Positions 1-7,363 of a DNA stretch of 36,668 bases are shown in pieces. Under the pieces are notes generated by a model. It saw nothing but the letters and a program-made list of their open reading frames with translations. It did not search any database and was not told where the DNA came from. Numbering within the stretch: the first letter of the stretch is position 1; each line of letters begins with the position of its first letter. Both the position numbers and the translations under genes were made by a program. Origin of the DNA: Acidimicrobiia bacterium (lineage in GTDB: Bacteria > Actinomycetota > Acidimicrobiia > Acidimicrobiales > Poriferisodalaceae); contig JAJEIW010000130.1 of assembly GCA_022828045.1 (NCBI GenBank), positions 1 to 36,668 on the forward strand, read 5' to 3'.

Positions 1-5
1 CATTG

Positions 6-521
6 ATGGCGGGACCGGCGGGCAACACTCACCGTCTGCTGACGGTCGTCAAGTCGGGCTCGATTCAAGACGTCAAGGCCTCCCCGGGCGACAAGGTGCA
101 CGTCTGGCCCCACCTGCTGGCCGCCGAGTTCGCCGCAGCGCTGTTCATCACGGCCTTCACGCTGGTGTTCTCGCTGTTCATCAACGCGCCGCTGCTCGAG
201 CTGGCCAACCACAACGAGACGCCCAACCCCTCCAAGGCGCCGTGGTACTTCCTGGGCCTGCAGGAGCTGCTCACGATGTTCGACCCGATGATCGCGGGCG
301 TGACGATTCCCGGCGTCGTGCTGGTGCTGCTGGGGTTTGCGCCCTACATCGACAAGAACCCGTCGCAGCGGCCCGAGGACCGCAAGTTCGCCATCTCCGT
401 CCAGACGATCCACCTCATGTTCTGGGCGGTGCTGGTCATCATCGGCTCGTTCTTCCGCGGGCAGGGATTCAACTTCACCTACCCGTGGGACACCGGTCTG
501 CACGGCATCTTCCACCTGTAG
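6..521 (+). CDS. Cytochrome b C-terminal (subunit IV-like) protein of a bc complex
   Basis: This 171-residue membrane protein resembles the C-terminal part of cytochrome b (PetD/subunit IV type), which forms part of the quinol oxidation site of complex III. Visible signs are an aromatic-rich WYFLGLQELL segment near residue 80, three hydrophobic spans (about residues 40-62, 95-115 and 132-150) and a GFNFTYPWD tail. The segment after the first span (NETPNPSKAPWYF) matches the conserved ef-loop region of split cytochrome b proteins. I chose ATG at 6 because a TGA at 4-6 overlaps it as TGATG, the coupling pattern used throughout this window, so an upstream cytochrome b N-terminal gene probably ends there. 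A TTG at 3 is an alternative, and a fused cytochrome b running in from outside the window is not fully excluded. The Rieske gene follows after 12 bases. Confidence 0.85.
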   Translation: MAGPAGNTHRLLTVVKSGSIQDVKASPGDKVHVWPHLLAAEFAAALFITAFTLVFSLFINAPLLELANHNETPNPSKAPWYFLGLQELLTMFDPMIAGVTIPGVVLVLLGFAPYIDKNPSQRPEDRKFAISVQTIHLMFWAVLVIIGSFFRGQGFNFTYPWDTGLHGIFHL

Positions 522-533
522 GAGCACGTCGGC

Positions 534-1418
534 ATGTCCACCGGAACCATCCTCGCGATTGCCATACCGGTCATCGTCGTGCTCGGTGCGGTGGTCGGCT
601 TCGTGTCCTTGCGTCGCCGTGACGTCTCGGGGCTGGGCTACCTGTCGCGTGAGACCCGCCGGCGTGACGAGATGGCGGCCGCCGGTGCAGGCGAGGCGCT
701 CCCCGACGACGCCGGCGCGTTCGGCGTGAGCTCAGAGGCACGCGAGCTCGAGCGCTCAGTGGCGCTCGAACGCCGCCCGCCGCCTGTCGCGGTCGACGAG
801 CCCGAACTGCCGCAGGACTGGGCGCCGCCGCCTGCCGAGGAAGTCGGGGTCACGCGCCGGCAGTTCCTGAACCGCTCGTCGGTCCTGCTGATGGCGACCG
901 GTCTGGGCACCTTCAACGCCGCCATGATCGCCTTCCTCTGGCCGCGCCCGATAGGCGGTTTCGGCTCGAAGATCAAGATCGGCACGGTCGATGCAGTGGA
1001 CGAGGCGATCGCGTCAGGGACTCCCGCGGAGAACTTCTCGTACTTCTCTGAGGCCCGGAGCTACATCCAGCCGTACCCGACCGACGCGGCGACGCTGTCC
1101 AACGCCGAGGCGACCTATGGCGGCGCTGTGCTCGAAGGCATGCAGCAGGGATACGTGGCGCTCTGGCAAGTGTGCCCGCACTTGGGCTGCAAGGTGCCGG
1201 TGTGCGGCAGCTCGCAGTGGTTCGAGTGCCCCTGCCATGGTTCGAAGTACAACCGTGTGGGCGAGAAGAAGTCGGGTCCGGCGCCGCGGGGCATGGACCG
1301 GTTCCCGTTGACGATCGAAGACGGGAGTGTCTTCGTCGATACCGGACGGGTGTCTCAGGGTCCCGCCATCGGCGTCGACACCACGGGCCAGGGCCTCGAG
1401 GGACCGCACTGTGCATGA
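534..1418 (+). CDS. qcrA: Rieske iron-sulfur protein of the bc complex
   Basis: This 294-residue protein is the 2Fe-2S subunit that takes the first electron from quinol and passes it to a c-type cytochrome. The cluster ligands are visible as CPHLGC (C214, H216) and CPCHGS (C232, H235), with C219 and C234 placed to form the usual Rieske disulfide. There is an N-terminal membrane span (about residues 4-26), a charged linker of roughly 80 residues, then a second span (about 115-136) preceded by RRQFLNRSS, which looks like a twin-arginine type signal anchor. Long N-terminal extensions with additional spans are typical of actinobacterial QcrA; here two spans are seen. It lies between cytochrome b and cytochrome c genes. 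Its stop codon overlaps the likely GTG start of the cytochrome c gene by 8 bases. Confidence 0.92.
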   Translation: MSTGTILAIAIPVIVVLGAVVGFVSLRRRDVSGLGYLSRETRRRDEMAAAGAGEALPDDAGAFGVSSEARELERSVALERRPPPVAVDEPELPQDWAPPPAEEVGVTRRQFLNRSSVLLMATGLGTFNAAMIAFLWPRPIGGFGSKIKIGTVDAVDEAIASGTPAENFSYFSEARSYIQPYPTDAATLSNAEATYGGAVLEGMQQGYVALWQVCPHLGCKVPVCGSSQWFECPCHGSKYNRVGEKKSGPAPRGMDRFPLTIEDGSVFVDTGRVSQGPAIGVDTTGQGLEGPHCA

Positions 1419-2574
1419 AGTGAGCGCGAACGCGTCAGCCGGGCACGGAGCCCATCACTTGCTGGGTGTCAGCACCGAGCGCTCGATAGCGATCGTGCTG
1501 CTGGCCATCGTGGTGATCGGCTGGGCGATCTACGTCTTCATCAACATCCGTCAGGCCAAGGCCGAGGTCGGCAGCGAGATCGAGCTGGCGCCCAATCGCG
1601 GCAACCTGCCCGACGACGAGGAGCTGGAGGGCCGTCGGCTCGAGAAGGTGCAGGCGTTCGGTGTCCTGATGCTCTTGATCATGGCGCTGGTCTTGCCGGT
1701 GTACTGGATGCTCGAAGGCGGGCGCCGCTCCGGCGCCGAGACCTCGTTCTCCGAGGCGTCGATCGCCCGTGGCGCGGCGCTGGCCGCCGAGCAGGAATGC
1801 ACCGACTGCCACGGCGCCGACCTGGGAGGTGCGAGATTCGCGCCGGTGGTGCTCGACATCGGCAACCAAGTCGCCGACCGGGACTCATTCATCATCAACA
1901 CGACGTGGGAGGGTCCCTCGCTCGACGACGTGTTCACCCGGTTCGACACCGACGCCGAGACCGTGGACGAGGTCAGCGAGGTGCGGCAGATCCTCGTGTA
2001 CGGCCGGGGAGTCATGCCGTCGTGGGGGCTCGAAGGCGGTGGACCTCTCAATGATCAGGAGATCGACGATCTGGTGGCCTGGCTGTGGAGCGAGCGCGTC
2101 TCCGACGAGGAGGCACAGGCGCGCGCCCAGGCCCGCTTCGACGCCGCCCAAGCCTCCGAGGAGTACGTCGGCGCCTCTGACGGCAAGATCTTGTTCGACT
2201 TGCACTGTGCCCGCTGCCATACGCCCCGCTGGCCCGGCCGCGGTCCCGCCCAGCTGCCGAACAACGGCGGCACCATCGAGGTCCAGCCGGGGCCTGACGG
2301 CGCCGGCCGATACGGACCGCCGCTCAACAAGGTGAGCTTGGAGCGGCTGTTCCCCGACATTGCCGATCACCTCTCGTTCATCGAGAGCGGCGCGGCCGAC
2401 AACGTTCCCTTCGGTGAGTTCGCACGGCTCGGCAACTACGGCATGCCGGGCTTCGGACGGGTCCTCAGCGACGACCAGATCCGCCAGATAGCCGAGTACG
2501 AGCGCAGCCTCAACCCAGAGGATCAAGTGCTGCCCAGCTTCGAGCAGCTGCACCAGCCGGAGGACGCCGAATGA
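1411..2574 (+). CDS. Membrane-anchored diheme c-type cytochrome
   Basis: The protein has two c-type heme motifs, CTDCH (residues 130-134) and CARCH (266-270), each in its own cytochrome c domain. Candidate distal Met ligands lie in GVMPSW and YGMPGF. Two membrane spans precede the hemes (about residues 25-46 and 82-100), so both heme domains should face outside the membrane. Length is 387 residues from GTG 1411. GTG 1420 is an equally plausible start; longer in-frame starts run deep into the Rieske gene and read as out-of-frame low-complexity sequence. By position it is the cytochrome c subunit of the bc complex, like the diheme QcrC of actinobacteria. However, its anchors are N-terminal, whereas classical QcrC carries its main anchor at the C-terminus. 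The next gene overlaps by ATGA. Confidence 0.88.
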   Translation: MHEVSANASAGHGAHHLLGVSTERSIAIVLLAIVVIGWAIYVFINIRQAKAEVGSEIELAPNRGNLPDDEELEGRRLEKVQAFGVLMLLIMALVLPVYWMLEGGRRSGAETSFSEASIARGAALAAEQECTDCHGADLGGARFAPVVLDIGNQVADRDSFIINTTWEGPSLDDVFTRFDTDAETVDEVSEVRQILVYGRGVMPSWGLEGGGPLNDQEIDDLVAWLWSERVSDEEAQARAQARFDAAQASEEYVGASDGKILFDLHCARCHTPRWPGRGPAQLPNNGGTIEVQPGPDGAGRYGPPLNKVSLERLFPDIADHLSFIESGAADNVPFGEFARLGNYGMPGFGRVLSDDQIRQIAEYERSLNPEDQVLPSFEQLHQPEDAE

Positions 2575-3398
2575 GCACCGCGCACGTTCTCGGGATCGTC
2601 AGCTGGGACCCAGTTCTCACCGGCTACTTGGCCGTCATCATCGGTGTGTTGGTCTTGTGTGGGTCGGTGTACCTGCTGCTGGCGACCAACCTCGGCGCCC
2701 GCCTCGGCTTCCTCGTCGCGTGGACCGGCCTGTGGGGATGGATGCTGCTGATGGCGATCGTGTGGTGGGTGTTCGGCATCGGCTGGATCGGCAGCCAGCC
2801 GGGATGGAACGTGATTCAGGTTGCCACCGATCCCGCCGTTGTGCCTGTCGAAGAGATACAGCAGCTGTCGGGCCGCGGGGTGGACGGGCTGCCGTCTGAC
2901 TGGACCGAGGTCGATGAGGCCGATGCGCGCTCAGCGGCAGACAGCCATGTGGTCTGCGCCGATGCCGATCCGCGGCGACTGCTGGCCGTGAACTCGTGCC
3001 TGTTCACCGCGGCCACCGACTACTTCACGCACCGGGTGGTGGTCACCGGCGGTGAGCGCTATCGCCCGCTCGGCGTTCCCGACAATGTCATCACCCAGTA
3101 TTTCTTCCCGAGTCGTGGCCGCCCCAACTATGCGGTCGTGCAGATCCAGCCCTACGCACCGGTGGACGACATCGACCCGAACCTGCTCGACGATGAGGGC
3201 GCGCTGATCCTGCCGGTTGCCGAGATCGACGACGACGCCCCCGTGTATTCCGTCGTGATGGTGCGAGACCACGGCAGCGTCAGGCTTCGACCGGCCCTGC
3301 TGACGATCTTCTCGGCGTTGCTGTTCGGCTTGGGCTGCTATCACCTGCATCGCAGGGACCAGGCCATCTGGGCGGTACGCGAAGCTGCGGGCCAGTGA
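2571..3398 (+). CDS. Unrecognised membrane protein at the end of the bc operon
   Basis: I do not recognise this 275-residue protein. It starts with two adjacent hydrophobic spans (about residues 15-38 and 42-70, rich in Trp), has a hydrophilic region of about 170 residues, and ends with a third span (about 243-260) followed by a basic tail. The hydrophilic region contains C126 and C140 (VCADADP and NSCLF) but no CXXCH heme motif and no obvious metal site. Its ATG overlaps the stop of the cytochrome c gene (ATGA), so the two are almost certainly translated together. That position suggests an accessory subunit or assembly factor for the bc complex or a bc-oxidase supercomplex, but this is inference only. 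The downstream gap carries direct repeats before nuoA. Confidence 0.75.
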   Translation: MSTAHVLGIVSWDPVLTGYLAVIIGVLVLCGSVYLLLATNLGARLGFLVAWTGLWGWMLLMAIVWWVFGIGWIGSQPGWNVIQVATDPAVVPVEEIQQLSGRGVDGLPSDWTEVDEADARSAADSHVVCADADPRRLLAVNSCLFTAATDYFTHRVVVTGGERYRPLGVPDNVITQYFFPSRGRPNYAVVQIQPYAPVDDIDPNLLDDEGALILPVAEIDDDAPVYSVVMVRDHGSVRLRPALLTIFSALLFGLGCYHLHRRDQAIWAVREAAGQ

Positions 3399-3417
3399 AC
3401 CCAGAGGCTGAGCCCTG

Positions 3418-3517
3418 GGCCCGAGCGGCCCGTGAGCGCAGCGAACATGAGCGGGAAACACGGTGCGAAGCCGTGGCCCGAGCGGCCCGTGAGCGCAGCG
3501 AACATGAGCGGGAAACA
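3418..3517. repeat. Two exact 43-bp direct repeats between the bc and nuo operons
   Basis: A 43-bp sequence starting GGCCCGAGCGGCCCGTGAGC and ending GAGCGGGAAACA occurs at 3418-3460 and again, identical, at 3475-3517 with a 14-bp spacer, so the period is 57 bp. It fills nearly half of the 228-bp gap between the unknown bc-operon gene and nuoA. On the minus strand it can be read through both copies without a stop, but codon context gives no reason to call a gene. The remainder of the gap (3518-3626) should hold the nuoA promoter; a TTGACC box is present at 3539-3544 without a convincing -10 partner. Confidence 0.9.
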
Positions 3518-3626
3518 ATTGGTGGGGCAGCAAGATGGTTGACCTAGCCGGGCGCCTTCCTGCGACCTCGCTTGGGCCAGACTGGGACCGGCATCTGATC
3601 GGCGACGCGCAGAGGGGGACCGGGTC

Positions 3627-4129
3627 ATGAACAGCGGCTTGGCGGAATACCTGCCAGTGCTGGTACTCGGCGTGCTCGCCGTGGTGTTCGTGCTGCTGAG
3701 CATCATCGCCTCGCGGCTGCTGGCTCCCCAGCGCACCACCGACGCCAAGCTGGCGTCGTACGAGTGCGGCATTGTCGACCAGGCGGCCATCCCCGAGCGA
3801 TTCCCGGTCCGCTTCTATCTCGTGGCGATGCTGTTCATCATGTTCGACATCGAGATTGTCTTCCTGTACCCGTGGGCGGTCGCGAACGCCGAATTGGGAC
3901 TCTTCGGGTTCATGGCGATGCTGATCTTCGTCGTGATCTTCTTCCTGTCGTTCGTCTATGAGATGGCGATGGGCGGACTGGAGTGGGGCCCGCGCAAGCG
4001 CCGCGTGGTGCCGTTGCCGCCGGCCACCCGCAGCGGCGTGGCCGGAGTGCGAACGGTCGGGCTGGCCGGACGCGAGTTCGTGCCCGCCACTGCGGACCAG
4101 CCCGGCGCGGCGATGGCGGAGGCGGGCTG

Positions 4130-4130
<1 letters not shown>
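3627..4130 (+). CDS. nuoA: NADH-quinone oxidoreductase subunit A
   Basis: Small membrane subunit of complex I that sits at the junction between the peripheral arm and the proton-pumping arm. Three membrane spans are visible (about residues 9-31, 67-90 and 97-117). The conserved loop has the family pattern KLASYECG near residue 50, and FDIE occurs in span 2 ([15 protein letters not shown]), both diagnostic of NuoA. At 167 residues it is longer than typical NuoA (about 120-150) because of a Gly/Ala/Arg-rich hydrophilic tail of some 45 residues. ATG 3627 is supported by a purine-rich AGAGGGGGA about 8 bases upstream. The stop overlaps nuoB as TGATG. It is the first gene of the 14-gene operon. 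Confidence 0.95.
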
Positions 4131-4749
<619 letters not shown>

Positions 4750-4750
<1 letters not shown>

Positions 4751-5280
4751 TGGCCGACGCCGCCGCAGAGACCGACGATGCCGCGCCCGAAGGTGAGGCG
4801 AGCGATCAGCCGATGATGTTCGGCGTGCCATGCACGGACGAACGCGGCCAGACAGTGCTCTATCCGACCCGCGAGGAGTATCCCGATGTGCTCGCTCTGG
4901 CTGCGGCAGACGGCTTCGAGCTCTGCGTCGACCTGTGTGCCGTCGACGCGCTCACGAATCGCAGCCGGGTGGTGCCCGCCGGGGTCGAGCCGGAGCGCTT
5001 CGAGGTGGTGGTGAACCTGCTGGACATGCGAGGCCGGCGGCGGCTGCGCATCCGCACGCAGGTGCCCGCCGACGATCCGCAGGTGCCCTCGGCAGTGAGT
5101 CTGTACCCGGGCACCGAAGCGCCCGAGCGAGAAGCGGCCGACTTGTTCGGCATCAGCTTCAGCGATCACCCTGATCCGAGCCGGATTCTCATGCCGCCCG
5201 ACTGGGTCGGCCACCCGCTGCGGAAGGACTACGCGATCGGCGCGATCCCGGTGCAGTTCAAGGCGGTCGAAGGCCGATGA
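4750..5280 (+). CDS. nuoC: NADH-quinone oxidoreductase subunit C
   Basis: Peripheral-arm subunit (30 kDa type) that packs against NuoD and helps connect the arm to the membrane; it carries no cofactor. The family signature is visible near the C-terminus as EREAADLFGISFSDHPDPSRILMPPDW, in which the invariant EREAxDLFGI...HPxLRRILxPxDW pattern is clear, followed by HPLRKDY. The protein is 176 residues, with an N-terminal extension of about 25 Ala/Asp/Glu-rich residues. ATG 4750 overlaps the nuoB stop (TGATG), and the stop overlaps nuoD (ATGA). NuoC and NuoD are separate genes here, unlike the fused NuoCD of enterobacteria. Confidence 0.95.
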
Positions 5281-6596
5281 GCACCGCCACGACACCCGTG
5301 CGCCGGCCAGCCGATGCCGTGCTGCGCATTTCCGAGGAAGCAGCGCTCGCCGCCGCTGTCGTCGACGAAACCGAGGCGTCCACGGCGGCATCAGACACCG
5401 CCGATGTTCCATCGGCGCAATCAGACACCGCCGATGAGCCGATGCTCATCAACATGGGGCCCCAGCATCCCTCCACCCATGGCGTGCTGCGCATAGCGAT
5501 GGAACTGCAGGGTGAGACCGTGCTGCGGTCCAAGCCGATCATCGGGTACCTCCACACCGGCATGGAGAAGACCGCCGAGGATCTCACCTACCTGCAAGGG
5601 CCGACCAACGTCACCCGGATGGACTACGCCTCGCCGCTGTTCAACGAGCTGGTGTTCTGCTTGGCGGTCGAAGATCTGCTCGGCACCGAGATCCCGCCCC
5701 GTGCCACGTGGATCCGGATGCTCATGTGCGAGCTGAACCGCATGAGCTCGCATCTGCTGTTCCTGGCGACGAACGGCATGGACCTCGGCGCGGTCGGGAT
5801 GATGCTCTACGGGTGGAAGGAGCGCGAGGAGATCCTGCGTTTCTTCGAGAGCGTCACCGGCTTGCGAATGAACCACAACTACATCCGGCCGGGAGGCGTC
5901 GCTGCGGATCTGCCGGACGGGTGGCAGGCGGATGTGGAGCACATCTTGGCCGTGCTGCCGGACCGGCTGGAGCAGTTCGACACGCTGATGACCGGTCAAC
6001 CGATCTGGCGGGACCGAACCCAGGGTGTCGGTGTCATCACGGCTGACGAGGCCATCGCCATGTCGGCCACGGGGCCGCTGCTGCGCAGCACCGGAGAGGC
6101 GTGGGATCTGCGCCGCACCATGCCGTACCTGGTCTACGACGAGGTGGAGTTCGATGTCGTCGTCGGCGCGTACGGCGACACCTTCGACCGCTACGCGATC
6201 CGGCTGAACGAGATACGCGAGTCGATGCGCATCGTCTCCCAGTGCCTCGACAAGATGCCGAAGGGTCCCTACCGCACCGAGGACCGCAAGGTCACACCGC
6301 CGCCCCGGGCCCGCATCGACGAGTCCATGGAAGCCTTGATCCATCACTTCAAGATCTTCACGGAGGGATTCCGCGTGCCGCCCGGCGAGACCTACGTGGC
6401 GGTGGAGTCGCCGCGCGGCGAACTGGGCTGCTACCTCGTGTCCGACGGCGGCCCCAAGCCGCAGCGAGTGCACATCCGGGCGCCCTCGTTCGTCAACCTC
6501 CAGAGCCTGCCTCATCTGATGTACGGCGGCCTGATCGCCGACGCGATCGCCGTCATCTCCTCCGTCGACCCGATCATGGGGGAGGTAGACCGGTGA
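5277..6596 (+). CDS. nuoD: NADH-quinone oxidoreductase subunit D
   Basis: The 49-kDa-type peripheral subunit that builds the quinone-binding cavity with NuoB. The conserved core starts at about residue 56 with NMGPQHPSTHGVLR, whose HPSTHG motif contributes to the quinone site. It continues through HTGMEKTAE and GVAADLP and ends with PIMGEVDR, the usual C-terminus. Length is 439 residues, including an N-terminal extension of about 54 residues absent from most NuoD proteins; this extension contains an SDTAD repeat encoded by a structured DNA duplication (5384-5436). ATG 5277 overlaps the nuoC stop as ATGA. Just after the stop lies an inserted 62-bp duplication unit before nuoE. Confidence 0.96.
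   Translation: MSTATTPVRRPADAVLRISEEAALAAAVVDETEASTAASDTADVPSAQSDTADEPMLINMGPQHPSTHGVLRIAMELQGETVLRSKPIIGYLHTGMEKTAEDLTYLQGPTNVTRMDYASPLFNELVFCLAVEDLLGTEIPPRATWIRMLMCELNRMSSHLLFLATNGMDLGAVGMMLYGWKEREEILRFFESVTGLRMNHNYIRPGGVAADLPDGWQADVEHILAVLPDRLEQFDTLMTGQPIWRDRTQGVGVITADEAIAMSATGPLLRSTGEAWDLRRTMPYLVYDEVEFDVVVGAYGDTFDRYAIRLNEIRESMRIVSQCLDKMPKGPYRTEDRKVTPPPRARIDESMEALIHHFKIFTEGFRVPPGETYVAVESPRGELGCYLVSDGGPKPQRVHIRAPSFVNLQSLPHLMYGGLIADAIAVISSVDPIMGEVDR
5384..5436. repeat. Palindromic 30-bp-period repeat in the 5' part of nuoD
   Basis: ATCAGACACCGCCGATG occurs at 5390-5406 and again at 5420-5436, a period of exactly 30 bp that keeps the frame and duplicates SDTAD in the protein. The second copy is the loop-plus-arm of a perfect hairpin: CATCGGCG (5410-5417), loop CAATCAGACAC, CGCCGATG (5429-5436). 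The first copy forms GGCGG (5384-5388), loop CATCAGACA, CCGCC (5398-5402). Alternatively, CGCCGATG at 5399-5406 can pair with 5410-5417 over a 3-base loop. Confidence 0.88.
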
Positions 6597-6658
6597 GCGT
6601 TTGCAACCGCCGCGTTGATGTCCACTCCGCCCCGGACGGCGAAGGGGTAGACCGGTGA
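6593..6658 (+). repeat. Inserted element and 21-codon mini-ORF between nuoD and nuoE
   Basis: The 13-bp end of nuoD, GGTAGACCGGTGA (6584-6596), is repeated exactly at 6646-6658, flanking a 49-bp insert like a target-site duplication. A GTG at 6593 overlaps the nuoD stop (GTGA) and opens a 21-codon frame that ends with the duplicated VDR-stop. The insert contains CCGCCGCGTTG (6607-6617) and CGGACGGCG (6633-6641), in which CGCCG and CGGCG can pair. The same two blocks with the same 26-bp offset occur between nuoE and nuoF. Whether the mini-ORF is translated as a useful peptide is unknown; it would keep ribosomes moving towards nuoE, which starts 16 bases downstream. Confidence 0.75.
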
Positions 6659-6674
6659 AGGGAGAGGCCGCCAA

Positions 6675-7304
6675 GTGAGCTTCTTCACCGAGGAGAACCG
6701 CGCGCTCGCGGGCGAGATCATCGGCCGCTACCCGAAGCGTCGTTCCGCGATGATCCCGCTGCTGCATGTCGCGCAAGGTCAGGCCGGCTGGGTCACGCCC
6801 GAGGCGATGACCGAGATCGCCGATCTCGTCGACACAACGCCCGCCGAGGTGCTCGGCACCTGCTCGTTCTACGAGATGTTCAAGCGTGAACCCGTCGGCA
6901 AGTACCTCGTGAACATCTGTGTCACCATGTCGTGCGCGCTCGCTGGGGCAGTCGAGCTGATGGAGCACGCCGAAGAGCGCCTCGGGGTCCGCGCCGGCGG
7001 CACGACGCCCGACGGCATGTTCACCCTGGCGTCCGCAGAATGCCAAGCCGCCTGCACCGAGGCGCCTTGCCTGCAGGTGAACTACCGGTATCGCTACCGG
7101 GTCGACACCGAGGGGTTCGATCGGCTCATCGACGATCTGGCATCGGGCAGCCTCGACGGCGAGATTCCTCAGCACGGCATCACTGCTCGCGTGCGCCAGC
7201 ACATTCCCGAAGACCGGGCGGTCGGTGCCGTTCCGCCCGACGAGGTGAACGAGGCACCCGTGTGGCTGGCAGCGTCGGCCCCCAACGGAGCAGGTTCGTC
7301 ATGA
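6675..7304 (+). CDS. nuoE: NADH-quinone oxidoreductase subunit E
   Basis: Peripheral 24-kDa-type subunit that carries 2Fe-2S cluster N1a beside the FMN site of NuoF. Cluster ligands are C82 and C87 (CVTMSC) and C123 and C127 (CQAAC), the usual CX4C...CX3C thioredoxin-fold arrangement. The N-terminal helical segment with IIGRYPKRRSAMIPLL is also typical. Length is 209 residues, with about 50 residues of hydrophilic tail after the fold. The start is GTG 6675, supported by GGAGAG at 6661-6666. The stop overlaps the ATG of a 20-codon mini-ORF leading into nuoF. Confidence 0.95.
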   Translation: MSFFTEENRALAGEIIGRYPKRRSAMIPLLHVAQGQAGWVTPEAMTEIADLVDTTPAEVLGTCSFYEMFKREPVGKYLVNICVTMSCALAGAVELMEHAEERLGVRAGGTTPDGMFTLASAECQAACTEAPCLQVNYRYRYRVDTEGFDRLIDDLASGSLDGEIPQHGITARVRQHIPEDRAVGAVPPDEVNEAPVWLAASAPNGAGSS

Positions 7305-7363
7305 GGGCTGGTAGCCGCCGCGTTGGCGTGCGGCCTGCGTCGGACGGCGGAAGGCTCGGCTGA
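7301..7363 (+). repeat. Inserted element and 20-codon mini-ORF between nuoE and nuoF
   Basis: ATG 7301 overlaps the nuoE stop (ATGA) and opens a 20-codon frame whose TGA (7361-7363) overlaps the nuoF ATG (TGATG). The stretch carries CCGCCGCGTTG (7315-7325) and CGGACGGCGG (7341-7350), the same blocks with the same 26-bp offset as in the nuoD/nuoE spacer. CCGCCG and CGGCGG can form a stem. The two mini-peptides share RRV-x-V at the start and an Asp-Gly pair 10-11 residues later, in the same frame. Confidence 0.75.

Noticed and set aside
3341-3790. Long minus-strand reading frame across the 43-bp repeats containing PLMFAALTGRSG twice
   Set aside because: It overlaps the starts and ends of well-supported plus-strand genes and reads only as the complement of the direct repeats; no ribosome site or family pattern supports it.
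5421-7202. A 593-codon open frame on the minus strand opposite nuoD and nuoE
   Set aside because: Long antisense frames are common in GC-rich coding DNA. Its composition is His/Arg/Asp-rich, typical of the complement of real codons, and it has no recognisable domain.
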